DNA of 10,178 nt from Acidobacteriota bacterium (GTDB lineage Bacteria > Acidobacteriota > Vicinamibacteria > Vicinamibacterales > Fen-181): contig JAJXZZ010000081.1 in the NCBI GenBank assembly GCA_021779795.1, positions 1-10,178 of the forward strand, in the 5' to 3' direction. A program made the position numbers and the translations under genes. The stretch's first letter is position 1, and each line of letters opens with the position of its first letter. The notes beneath the pieces are model-generated. The model worked only from the letters and a program-made list of their open reading frames with translations, had not been told where the DNA came from and made no database searches. This document shows positions 1-5,961 of the stretch, piece after piece.

Positions 1-30
1 CCCCAGCGCGACGAACAGGACAGCGATCAC
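1..30 (-). CDS. 5' end of a minus-strand gene, probably membrane or secreted (partial)
   Basis: Only the first ten codons are inside the window. Read on the minus strand from a GTG at 30-28 they give MIAVLFVALG, a hydrophobic stretch that could begin a signal peptide or membrane segment. The start is supported by a strong Shine-Dalgarno sequence, GGGAGGT, on the minus strand (bases 40-34), three bases before the GTG. A possible promoter lies about 55 bases further upstream. The product cannot be named. The gene is divergent from the HD-domain gene at 230. A longer in-frame start further upstream would ignore the ribosome binding site, so I prefer the GTG. Confidence 0.5.
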   Translation of the reverse strand, partial: MIAVLFVALG

Positions 31-86
31 GTGACCTCCCTGCGGCAGCCGCCCGCCGGCAACCGGTTGGCGGGAACTGGTCCGGG

Positions 87-115
87 AATATATCATGGCA
101 GCGGGTAGCTGGCAG
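87..115 (-). promoter_or_regulatory. candidate sigma70-like promoter for the left-edge minus-strand gene
   Basis: On the minus strand CTGCCA (bases 115-110) is followed by 17 bases and then TATATT (92-87). The -10 matches the TATAAT consensus at five of six positions and the -35 matches at four of six. The AATATAT stretch is the only AT-rich island in this spacer. The transcript would start near base 80 and have a leader of about 50 bases before the GTG at 30. The -35 overlaps a short GGCAGCGGG repeat, so the match there could be chance. Confidence 0.35.
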
Positions 116-183
116 CGGGCAGCGGACCACGGCGGGCAAGCTCGGAGCCTTGAGCCCGGAGCCCTGAGCCCGGAGCCCTGAGC

Positions 184-227
184 CCCGCCCTCGCCCTTCG
201 GGCTACGGCGGGCAAGCCTTGAGCCTT
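184..227 (+). repeat. REP-like hairpin element, copy A
   Basis: Bases 184-212 fold as CCCGCC-N3-GCCC-N3-GGGC-N3-GGCGGG, that is a six-base stem, a 3x3 internal loop, a four-base stem and a three-base loop. The flank at 213-225 is CAAGCCTTGAGCC. The same geometry and nearly the same flank occur in the opposite orientation at 7146-7174 and 7187-7215. It sits directly before the HD-gene ATG at 230. REP-type elements are usually intergenic palindromes; whether a dedicated transposase (RAYT) mobilises this one cannot be judged from this window. Confidence 0.6.
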
Positions 228-229
228 CT

Positions 230-796
230 ATGGTCACGAGAATTTCTGCTTGGAACCTTCTCTGCGAGTGGACCGAGAGCGACGCGCTGCGCAAGCACGC
301 GCTCGCGGTCGAGGCGGGCGTGGGGTACTATGCCCGCATGTTCGGCGAGAACGAGGACGAGTGGCGCGCGGTCGCGCTGCTGCACGACTTCGACTACGAG
401 CGCTACCCGACGCTCGAGAACCACCCGTTCCGCGGCGCCGAGCACCTGCGCGAGCAGGGCTACCCCGAGTGGGCGATCCGGGCCGTGCTGTCGCACGCCG
501 ACCACACGAACACGCCGCGCGAGACCCGGCTCGAGCACACGCTGTTCGCCTGCGACGAGATGGCCGGCTTCGTCACGGCGGCCTCGCTGGTGCGGCCGTC
601 GAAGAGCGTGCTCGACCTGGAGGCCTCGTCGGTCATCAAGCGGATGAAGGACAAGGCGTTCGCCCGCGCGGTGAGCCGCGACGACCTGCGGAAGGGGGCC
701 GAGGAGCTGGGCCTTCCGCTGGCCGAGCACATCACCAACGTCATCGCGGGGATGCGCGAGCAGGCGGAGGCGCTGGGACTCAGGGGCAGCTTGTAG
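230..796 (+). CDS. HD-superfamily predicted hydrolase (COG2316-like)
   Basis: A 188-residue soluble protein with the HD-fold metal-site pattern: His23 (in LRKHALAVE), the His52-Asp53 pair (ALLHDFDY) and Asp109 (ACDEMAG), with His89 (LSHAD) as a further candidate ligand. HD proteins are usually metal-dependent phosphohydrolases; the substrate is unknown. The length and the C-terminal pattern around residues 138-170, with MKDKAFARAVSR followed by an EELGLPL segment, match what I remember of the COG2316 'predicted hydrolase, HD superfamily' group. The ATG at 230 is chosen because the HD fold begins close after it and upstream sequence is repeat. There is no clear Shine-Dalgarno. Near-identical 19-base repeats flank the gene (114-132 and 795-813), the second overlapping the stop codon. 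Confidence 0.85.
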   Translation: MVTRISAWNLLCEWTESDALRKHALAVEAGVGYYARMFGENEDEWRAVALLHDFDYERYPTLENHPFRGAEHLREQGYPEWAIRAVLSHADHTNTPRETRLEHTLFACDEMAGFVTAASLVRPSKSVLDLEASSVIKRMKDKAFARAVSRDDLRKGAEELGLPLAEHITNVIAGMREQAEALGLRGSL

Positions 797-933
797 CGGG
801 CGGCGGACCACGGTTGGCGTCACGGGACGGACCAGCTGGCAGCGGAAGAGGCCTGCTGGCCGGCGCTGGAGAGCCAGCCGGCCTCCGTCGGCCCGGAACT
901 GTCTGACTCGTTTCGACGTATGTGCTAACCAGA
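797..933. other. spacer between the HD gene and the ABC cluster
   Basis: The left half repeats words also seen upstream of the HD gene: the 19-base copy at 795-813, and CAGCTGGCAGCGG near 834-846, which resembles 107-119. The right half carries the ECF-like promoter candidate at 895-920. No gene or terminator with a T-run is visible. Confidence 0.5.
895..920 (+). promoter_or_regulatory. candidate ECF-sigma-type promoter of the ABC cluster
   Basis: GGAAC (895-899) is separated by exactly 17 bases from CGTA (917-920). This resembles extracytoplasmic-function sigma promoters, whose -35 carries an AAC motif and whose -10 often carries CGT. The same pattern with the same spacing occurs at 4865-4890. 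Transcription would begin around 928-931, almost at the ATG at 934. That would give a leaderless or nearly leaderless message and explain the lack of a ribosome binding site there. Confidence 0.4.
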
Positions 934-1866
934 ATGCCCGAGCCCGATCCTGCCGCCGTCGTCTCGCTCGAGTCGGTCAGCGTGTCCTACGCCGGGCGCG
1001 CCGCGCTGCGCGACGTCACCGCGGCCTTCCTGCCCGGCGCCACGGGGCTGCTCGGCCCGAACGGCGCCGGCAAGAGCACCCTGCTCAAGTCGCTGCTGGG
1101 GTTCCTCGTCCCCGACACCGGCCGGATGACGGTGCTCGGCCTCGACGTGGCCCGGTCGGCCCTCGCGATCCGGAGCCGAATCGGCTACATGCCCGAGATC
1201 GACGGCCACATCCCCGGCATGAACGCCGTCGCCTTCGTCGCCTACTGCGGCCAGCTCGCCGGCCTGCCCGCCGCCGACGCCATGCAGCGCGCCCACGAGG
1301 TGCTCTACTACGTCGGCCTCGGCGAAGCCCGCTACCGCAACGTCGAGACGTACTCGACCGGCATGAAGCAGCGGATCAAGCTGGCGCAGGCGCTCGTGCA
1401 CGACCCCGACCTGCTGTTCCTCGACGAGCCGACCAACGGGATGGACCCGAAGGGGCGCGACGAGATGCTGGAACTCATCGCCGACCTGGCGCACGAGAAG
1501 CACGTCAACCTGATCCTCTCCTCGCACCTGCTGCCCGACGTCGAACAGACCTGCGACCGCGTCGTCGTCCTCGACAAGGGGGCCGTGGCGACGCAGGGGC
1601 CGATCGAGACGCTCAAGGGGACCCGGCGCCAGGTGTTCGAGCTGCGCATCAAGGGCGACCGCACGGCGTTCGCCGCCGTGCTGGCCGCGTCGGGCTTCGA
1701 GTGCCACCAGGCCGACGAGGACGTGATGCGGGTGTTCGTGCCCGACGAGCAGGGAGCCCGGGCCCTGTTCGCCATGGCCTCGCGCGAGCGGGTGCAGGTC
1801 CGCCACCTCCAGCCGAGCGTCCCGACGCTCGAGGACGTGTTCGCGAAGGCGGTGGGGGAGGAATAG
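934..1866 (+). CDS. ABC-2 type transporter ATP-binding protein (first of two)
   Basis: A 310-residue ABC ATPase that powers an exporter at the cytoplasmic face. Walker A is GPNGAGKS (41-48), the signature is the variant YSTGM (140-144) in place of LSGGQ, Walker B is LLFLDE (160-165) and the switch histidine is His198 (SSH). The Q-loop position reads YMPEID, with Glu where Gln is usual; such variants are known among ABC-2 ATPases. Residues 230-310 form a typical C-terminal extension ending in TLEDVFAKAVGEE. I prefer the ATG at 934; a GTG at 922 would add four residues but lies next to the predicted -10. It is followed by a repeat array and then the partner permease. The cargo cannot be read from the sequence. 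Confidence 0.9.
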   Translation: MPEPDPAAVVSLESVSVSYAGRAALRDVTAAFLPGATGLLGPNGAGKSTLLKSLLGFLVPDTGRMTVLGLDVARSALAIRSRIGYMPEIDGHIPGMNAVAFVAYCGQLAGLPAADAMQRAHEVLYYVGLGEARYRNVETYSTGMKQRIKLAQALVHDPDLLFLDEPTNGMDPKGRDEMLELIADLAHEKHVNLILSSHLLPDVEQTCDRVVVLDKGAVATQGPIETLKGTRRQVFELRIKGDRTAFAAVLAASGFECHQADEDVMRVFVPDEQGARALFAMASRERVQVRHLQPSVPTLEDVFAKAVGEE

Positions 1867-2010
1867 CGATCGGCGGTCGGCGGTCGGCTGTCGGCGGTCG
1901 GCCGGCAGTAGGCGGTCGGCAGTAGGCGGTAGGCGGTCGGCGGTCGGCTGTCGGCGGTAGGCGGTAGGCAGTAGGCAGTGTGGAACGGCCGACCGTCGAG
2001 AGTTGCTCGA
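1867..2010. other. spacer inside the ABC cluster, mostly heptamer array
   Basis: Starting a few bases after the stop codon of the first ATPase, almost the whole spacer (1872-1979) is a degenerate heptanucleotide array, described separately. The last 31 bases, before the permease ATG at 2011, show no strong ribosome binding site. No terminator is apparent, so read-through from ATPase to permease is plausible. Confidence 0.7.
1872..1979 (+). repeat. degenerate heptanucleotide tandem array, consensus GGCNGTM
   Basis: About fifteen head-to-tail seven-base units of the form GGC-G/A/T-GT-C/A fill this stretch, with one truncated four-base unit (GGCC, 1900-1903). Variants are GGCGGTC, GGCGGTA, GGCAGTA and GGCTGTC. 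The variants are ordered rather than random: GGCGGTC GGCGGTC GGCTGTC appears twice, at 1872-1892 and 1932-1952, suggesting duplication of blocks. The array lies wholly between coding regions and is not a gene. Confidence 0.9.
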
Positions 2011-2850
2011 ATGCCAATACACGACCAGAGCTACCGGCGCTACACGGGACGACGGGAGGAGCCCGGGAAGGCGTGGCTGGTGATTGCCCGGAACGGCATC
2101 CTCACCATCCTGCGCAAGCGGCTGTTCATCGGCCTCCTGATCCTGGCCTGGATCCCGTTCGTCGTCGGCGCGGTGACGATCTACATCAACGCCAACTACC
2201 CGCAGTTCACGCTGCTGGCGATGACGGCGCAGCGGTTCCGCGGCTTCCTCAGCCAGCAGGACTTCTTCGTCTTCGTCATCACGGTCTGGGTGGGCGCCGG
2301 CCTCATCGCCAACGACAAGCGGGCCAACGCGCTGCAGCTCTACCTGTCCAAGCCGCTCACGCGCCTGGAATACGTCATCGGCAAGCTGGCCATCCTGTCG
2401 GCCTTCCTGCTGATGGTCACCTGGGTGCCGGCGATCCTGCTGCTGGCGCTGCAGGTGGCCTTCAGCGGCAGCTTCTCGTTCCTGCGGCAGAACGTCTACC
2501 TGTTCCCGGCGGTGACGGTCTATTCGTGCCTGCAGGTGATGGTGTCGGCGTTCACGATCCTGGCGCTGTCGTCGATGAGCAAGAGCGGCCGCTACGTGGC
2601 CATCCTGTTCGCGGGGGCCTGGTTCTTCAGCCACGCCGTCTACGGGGTCATCTACGCGGTCACGGGCAGCACCGGGTTCTCGTGGGTGTCGCTGCCCGGC
2701 AACCTCAACGAGGTGGGCGACATCATCTTCCACGTCCAGCACCGCTATTCCACCTCGCCCGCCGTCTCGCTGCTGGCGATCGTCGTGGTCATCGCGGTCT
2801 CCATCTGGGTGCTCAATCGGCGGGTTCGCGGCGTGGAGGTGGTGCAGTGA
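2011..2850 (+). CDS. ABC-2 type transporter permease (first of two)
   Basis: A 279-residue integral membrane protein with six likely transmembrane helices at about 38-58, 85-100, 125-150, 165-187, 195-217 and 249-268. The cytoplasmic segment after helix 2, NDKRANALQLYLSKPLTRLEY (about 101-121), is the hallmark of ABC-2 permeases: an acidic/basic start, then a LY-x-S/A-x-PL-x-R motif. The N-terminus begins MPIHDQSYRRY and is hydrophilic, and the C-terminus is short and basic. A GTG at 1978 would also open the frame, but it lies in the last unit of the repeat array, so the ATG at 2011 is preferred. Its stop overlaps the GTG of the next ATPase (2847), implying translational coupling. Substrate unknown. 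Confidence 0.88.
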   Translation: MPIHDQSYRRYTGRREEPGKAWLVIARNGILTILRKRLFIGLLILAWIPFVVGAVTIYINANYPQFTLLAMTAQRFRGFLSQQDFFVFVITVWVGAGLIANDKRANALQLYLSKPLTRLEYVIGKLAILSAFLLMVTWVPAILLLALQVAFSGSFSFLRQNVYLFPAVTVYSCLQVMVSAFTILALSSMSKSGRYVAILFAGAWFFSHAVYGVIYAVTGSTGFSWVSLPGNLNEVGDIIFHVQHRYSTSPAVSLLAIVVVIAVSIWVLNRRVRGVEVVQ

Positions 2851-3860
2851 GCCGCCTTCGCGAAGACGCTTCGGCGGGCCAGGGCCGCGTGCGCGAAGAC
2901 GCGTCGGCGGGCCAGGGCCGCGTGGGCGACGACGCGTCGGCGGGCCCCGCCGTCGAGGCGACGGCGCTCTCGAAGTGGTACGGCCAGGTCATCGGCATCA
3001 ACGACGTCACGGTGCGCGTGCCGCGCGGCGTGACGGGGCTGCTCGGCCCGAACGGCGCGGGCAAGTCCACGTTCATGAAGCTGATGACGGGCCAGCTCAA
3101 GCCGAGCAAGGGAACGATCCAGGTGCTCGGCCAGCCGGTGTGGGGGAACCCGGCGGTCTACTTCCGCGTCGGCTTCTGCCCCGACCAGGACGCGTTCTAC
3201 GACCGGATGACGGGCCTCGAGTGGGTGGCGGCGCTCGTCCGGCTGAACGGGCTCTCGGAGGCCGAGTCGATCGAGGCGGCGCGCCGCGCCCTGGACACGG
3301 TGGACCTGCTCGAGGCGGCCGACCGGCGGATCGGCAGCTACAGCAAAGGGATGCGCCAGCGCGTCAAGCTGGCGCAGGCGGTGGTGCACGACCCCGAGCT
3401 GCTCATCCTCGACGAGCCGCTGTCGGGGATGGACCCCCTCGGCCGCCGCAAGACGATCCGCCTGGTCAAGGAGTGGGCGCGCGCCGGCAAGACGGTCATC
3501 GTCTCGAGCCACATCCTGCACGAGATCGAGGCGATGACGTCGAACATCCTGCTCGTGCACCACGGGCGGATCCTGGCCGAGGGCGACGTCCACCAGATCC
3601 GGGAGCTGATCGACAAGCACCCGCACACCGTCTACGTGCGCGCGGCGGATCCGCGCGGCCTCGCCCGTCACCTGCTGGAAAGCGACGACGTGATCAGCCT
3701 GACGTTCGAGGAGGGGGCGCTGGTGGTGCAGACGGGGGCGCCCGACGGGTTCTACACGAGGCTGACCGACCTGGCCGCGTCGGGCGAAGCGGGCGAGATC
3801 GCCGAGGTGACCTCGCCCGACGACAACCTGCAGGCCGTCTTCCAATACCTGGTGAAGTGA
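2847..3860 (+). CDS. ABC-2 type transporter ATP-binding protein (second of two) with a repeat-derived N-terminus
   Basis: A 337-residue ABC ATPase: Walker A GPNGAGKS (67-74), signature YSKGM (165-169), Walker B LLILDE (185-190), switch His222 (SSH). The Q-loop region reads CPDQDAFYDRMTG, with Asp at the usual Gln position. The ABC fold begins around residue 36 (VEATALSKWYG). The first 33 or so residues are almost three copies of an 11-residue unit, REDASAGQGRV, encoded by a 33-bp tandem repeat, and match no ABC domain. The GTG at 2847 overlaps the permease stop (GTGA). GTG codons at 2889 and 2922 are alternative starts that would drop one or two units. It is followed after one base by the second permease; the two probably act together. 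Confidence 0.88.
   Translation: MSRLREDASAGQGRVREDASAGQGRVGDDASAGPAVEATALSKWYGQVIGINDVTVRVPRGVTGLLGPNGAGKSTFMKLMTGQLKPSKGTIQVLGQPVWGNPAVYFRVGFCPDQDAFYDRMTGLEWVAALVRLNGLSEAESIEAARRALDTVDLLEAADRRIGSYSKGMRQRVKLAQAVVHDPELLILDEPLSGMDPLGRRKTIRLVKEWARAGKTVIVSSHILHEIEAMTSNILLVHHGRILAEGDVHQIRELIDKHPHTVYVRAADPRGLARHLLESDDVISLTFEEGALVVQTGAPDGFYTRLTDLAASGEAGEIAEVTSPDDNLQAVFQYLVK
2859..2948 (+). repeat. 33-bp in-frame tandem repeat
   Basis: Two nearly identical 33-base units (2859-2891 and 2892-2924) differ only at one codon third position (GCT versus GCG). A third, partial and diverged unit follows at 2925-2948. Because 33 is a multiple of three, the copies stay in frame and add REDASAGQGRV-type units to the second ABC ATPase. 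The segment starting at 2851 also has inverted-repeat character (GCCGCC ... GAAG-ACG-CTTC-GGCGGG), reminiscent of the intergenic hairpins in this window. Confidence 0.85.
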
Positions 3861-3861
3861 C

Positions 3862-4740
3862 GTGACTGAGGCACCCTCGACTGCCGCGACCATGCCGGCC
3901 CCCGCGCCCCGGACGGTGTCGTTCGCCCAGGCCGCCCGGCGCGTGTTCGACCTGAGCCTGGGCCAGATGCTGTGGTCCAGGCGGACGATCTTCCTGGCGC
4001 TGGTCGTCAGCGCCCCGGTCGTCCTCGGTCTCGTCGTCCGGCTGATGACCGCGTTCGGCATCCACGGCTCGGTCCGGATCGGCGGCGCCGCGGTCATCTC
4101 GGGGCCGTCGATCTTCGGCCTGTTCATCTGGCTGCTGTACCTGCGGTTCACGGTCCCGGTGCTGGGCGTCTTCTACGGGACGTCGCTCATCGCCGACGAG
4201 GTCGAGGACAAGACGATCACCTACCTGTTCACGCGCCCCATCCCCCGCGGCGCGGTGCTGGTGGGGAAGTACCTGGCGTATCTCGTGGCGACGGTGCTGG
4301 TCGTGCTGCCGTCGGTGATGCTGCTCTACTTCCTGGTCGTGCCGGTCGGCGGGGGGGCGATTGCCCCGACGTTCCCGTCGCTCGTCAAGGACCTTGGACT
4401 GCTCGGGATCGGCCTGGCCGCCTACGGGTCGCTGTTCGCCTGGGTGGGCTGCCGGTTCAAGTACCCCCTGGTCACCGGCCTGGTCTTCGCCTTCGGGTGG
4501 GAACAGGCCATCATGATCATCCCCGGCTACCTCAAGCGCCTGACGATCGCCTATTACATCCAGGGGCTGGTGCCGCACGCGATGCCGATGGACGACTCGG
4601 CGCTGAGCATCCTGCAGGTGGTCTCGCGCGACTCGGTGTCAGCTCCTATCTCGTTGATTTCACTGGCGGTTATCTGGCTGACCTTCCTGATCCTCGCCGC
4701 CCGCGCGGCGGGGAGGCGGGAATACGTGCTCGAGCAGTAG
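3862..4740 (+). CDS. ABC-2 type transporter permease (second of two)
   Basis: A 292-residue integral membrane protein with about six hydrophobic helices (42-62, 83-107, 136-160, 175-196, 201-221, 262-280). After helix 2 it has the typical ABC-2 cytoplasmic motif ADEVEDKTITYLFTRPIPRG (111-130), parallel to the motif in the first permease, so the two are distant paralogues. The GTG at 3862 is one base after the stop of the second ATPase and suggests coupled translation; an ATG at 3892 is the alternative and would remove ten residues. It closes the four-gene cluster. The likely complex is two different ATPases with two different permeases, although two separate exporters cannot be excluded. Confidence 0.87.
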   Translation: MTEAPSTAATMPAPAPRTVSFAQAARRVFDLSLGQMLWSRRTIFLALVVSAPVVLGLVVRLMTAFGIHGSVRIGGAAVISGPSIFGLFIWLLYLRFTVPVLGVFYGTSLIADEVEDKTITYLFTRPIPRGAVLVGKYLAYLVATVLVVLPSVMLLYFLVVPVGGGAIAPTFPSLVKDLGLLGIGLAAYGSLFAWVGCRFKYPLVTGLVFAFGWEQAIMIIPGYLKRLTIAYYIQGLVPHAMPMDDSALSILQVVSRDSVSAPISLISLAVIWLTFLILAARAAGRREYVLEQ

Positions 4741-4864
4741 GGACGGCGGCTGGCGACCTGCGACTTGCGGCTGGCGGCGGAACCGGGGCAAGTCGCCAGT
4801 GAGGCGGAGCCTGGCCCCAGGCGAGTTCGGCCGCAAGTCTCGAGCCGCAAGTCGCCGGTCGGTC
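4741..4864. repeat. spacer of direct and inverted copies of a CTGGCGACTTGCGG-like word
   Basis: Directly after the stop codon the spacer is built from variants of GCGACTTGCGGCT and its reverse complement. A perfect 13-base inverted pair is GCGACTTGCGGCT at 4760-4772 and AGCCGCAAGTCGC at 4843-4855. A second pair, 4750-4760 and 4789-4799, has one mismatch. In RNA these could form a long stem-loop after the ABC cluster, but no T-run follows, so it is not a classical terminator. An upstream in-frame start at 4799 would translate this repeat and is not credible. Confidence 0.65.
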
Positions 4865-4890
4865 GGAACATCCGGCCGCCCGGCCTCGTA
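4865..4890 (+). promoter_or_regulatory. candidate ECF-sigma-type promoter of the membrane-protein gene
   Basis: GGAAC (4865-4869), 17 bases, CGTA (4887-4890): the same words and the same spacing as upstream of the ABC cluster. A start of transcription near 4898 would leave a leader of about 18 bases containing the purine-rich ribosome binding site at 4901-4911. TATAGT at 4889-4894 could alternatively be a sigma70 -10, but no good -35 accompanies it. Confidence 0.4.
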
Positions 4891-4915
4891 TAGTCAGGCA
4901 AGGGGGAGAGGGTGT

Positions 4916-5929
4916 ATGACCAAGCGCACGCGCTACTTCATCCTCGGGTCTGTTGGGGTGCTGGTGCTCGGCCTGACAGTCGGGCTGGCGGCGTATTTCG
5001 GCGGGATCCGCGGCCTGGCCGGCCAGTCCGGCCCCGATGAGCTGGCCTACGTGCCCGACAACGCGGCCGTCGTGGCGTACGCCAACGTTCGGGACCTGAT
5101 GGCGTCGCAGTTCCGCAGGGACATCCAGGGCCTCGAGCCGGCCTCCCGGCGGCAGGGCCAGGACGAACTGCGCAACACCCTCGGTATCGACGTCGAGAAG
5201 GACATCGACTACGTCGTGGCCTGCATGCTCGCCCCGGCCGCCGGCGCCGCTGACCACGAGCGCAGCGGCTACGTCCTCGCCCACGGCACGTTCGACCAGC
5301 CCAAGATCGAGGCCTTCATTCGCGAGAAGGGGGGCGTCGAGCAGGCCTACAAGGGGCGGAGGCTGTTCGTGCACGCGGTCGGCGACGACGAGATCCCGGT
5401 GAAGAATGCGGCCGGCGAGCTGGCCGTGACCTTCGTGGTGCCCGGCATCGTGGCGCTCGGCAACCCCGAGGCGCTGCACGAAGTGATCGACATGGCGACC
5501 GGCTCGGGCCGCAGCGTGCGCGCCAACCGCGAGATGATGAAGATGATCACCGGCGTCGACTCGGGCAACGCCTGGGTGGTCGGCCGGTTCGACGCCCTGT
5601 CGCGCGAGGCGCACCTGCCGTCCGACGTGCAGAAGCAGCTGCCGCAGCTCACCTGGTTCAGCGCGACCGGCCACATCAACGGCGGCGTGAGCGGGGCGGT
5701 CAACGTCCAGGCGCGCGACCAGGAAGCGGCCAACAACCTCCAGCAGGTCGTGGGCGGGCTCATCGCGCTCGCCAAGCTGCAGGCCGGGTCGCGGCCCGAG
5801 GTGGACGCGATGCTGCAGTCGATCACGCTCAGCGGCGACGAGAGCACGCACACGGTGTCGGTGTCGTTCACGGTGCCGCCGGCGGTGCTCGAGGCGCTCA
5901 AGGCGGCGGGAGCGAAGCGCGAGAAGTAG
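4916..5929 (+). CDS. membrane-anchored protein of unknown function
   Basis: A 337-residue protein not recognised with confidence. Residues 1-8 are basic (MTKRTRYF), 9-29 form one strong hydrophobic helix (signal anchor or uncleaved signal peptide), and the rest is hydrophilic, so it probably faces the periplasm. Soon after the helix comes PDELAYVPDNAAVVAYANVRDLM (about 40-62), a 'proteins must not be zero / value is carried' style segment seen in DUF3352-like hypothetical proteins; this is only a resemblance. There is no lipobox cysteine after the helix. The ATG at 4916 has a strong purine-rich ribosome binding site (4901-4911), while the in-frame start at 4799 would translate spacer repeats. 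It shares a promoter-like signature with the ABC cluster and ends at its own terminator. Confidence 0.85.
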   Translation: MTKRTRYFILGSVGVLVLGLTVGLAAYFGGIRGLAGQSGPDELAYVPDNAAVVAYANVRDLMASQFRRDIQGLEPASRRQGQDELRNTLGIDVEKDIDYVVACMLAPAAGAADHERSGYVLAHGTFDQPKIEAFIREKGGVEQAYKGRRLFVHAVGDDEIPVKNAAGELAVTFVVPGIVALGNPEALHEVIDMATGSGRSVRANREMMKMITGVDSGNAWVVGRFDALSREAHLPSDVQKQLPQLTWFSATGHINGGVSGAVNVQARDQEAANNLQQVVGGLIALAKLQAGSRPEVDAMLQSITLSGDESTHTVSVSFTVPPAVLEALKAAGAKREK

Positions 5930-5961
5930 CCCGCGCGGCCGGCGCGACCTGGTGCGTGTGT

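Larger units (their letters stand above)
31..229. other. divergent spacer with short degenerate repeats and a hairpin
   Basis: This spacer separates the left-edge minus-strand gene from the HD gene. It holds a possible promoter (87-115), a GCTGGCAGCGGGCAGCGG-like stretch (about 101-125), repeated GAGCCYTGAGCC words (about 145-183, from the run of AGCCCGGAGCCCTG units) and a REP-like hairpin (184-212). An inverted repeat CCCGCC / GGCGGG at 52-74 encloses AACCGGTT and would lie in the leader of the minus-strand gene. No open frame here looks like a gene. The HD gene has no visible ribosome binding site in this spacer. Confidence 0.6.

Noticed and set aside
1872..1979. Reading the heptamer array as iterons of a replication origin
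   Set aside because: Units are degenerate, there is no DnaA-box or Rep gene or AT-rich melting region, and the array lies inside an ABC gene cluster.
925..2742. 605-codon open frame on the minus strand
   Set aside because: It runs antisense across two clear ABC genes and the repeat array. The translation is Arg/Gly/His/Asp-rich without domains, as expected of an opposite frame in GC-rich coding DNA.
1980..2846. In-frame extension of the second ATPase through the first permease
   Set aside because: This frame is open by GC bias only. The permease in the other frame has six membrane helices and the ABC-2 motif. The ATPase start is at the GTGA overlap at 2847.
2745..4151. 468-codon minus-strand frame, with similar long minus-strand frames at 3694-4578 and 4670-6064
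   Set aside because: All are antisense to genes with recognisable ABC or membrane features, and have biased composition with no motif.
4799..4915. Longer N-terminus for the membrane protein
   Set aside because: It would translate the spacer repeat and promoter region, while the ATG at 4916 has a strong ribosome binding site and begins a normal signal anchor.
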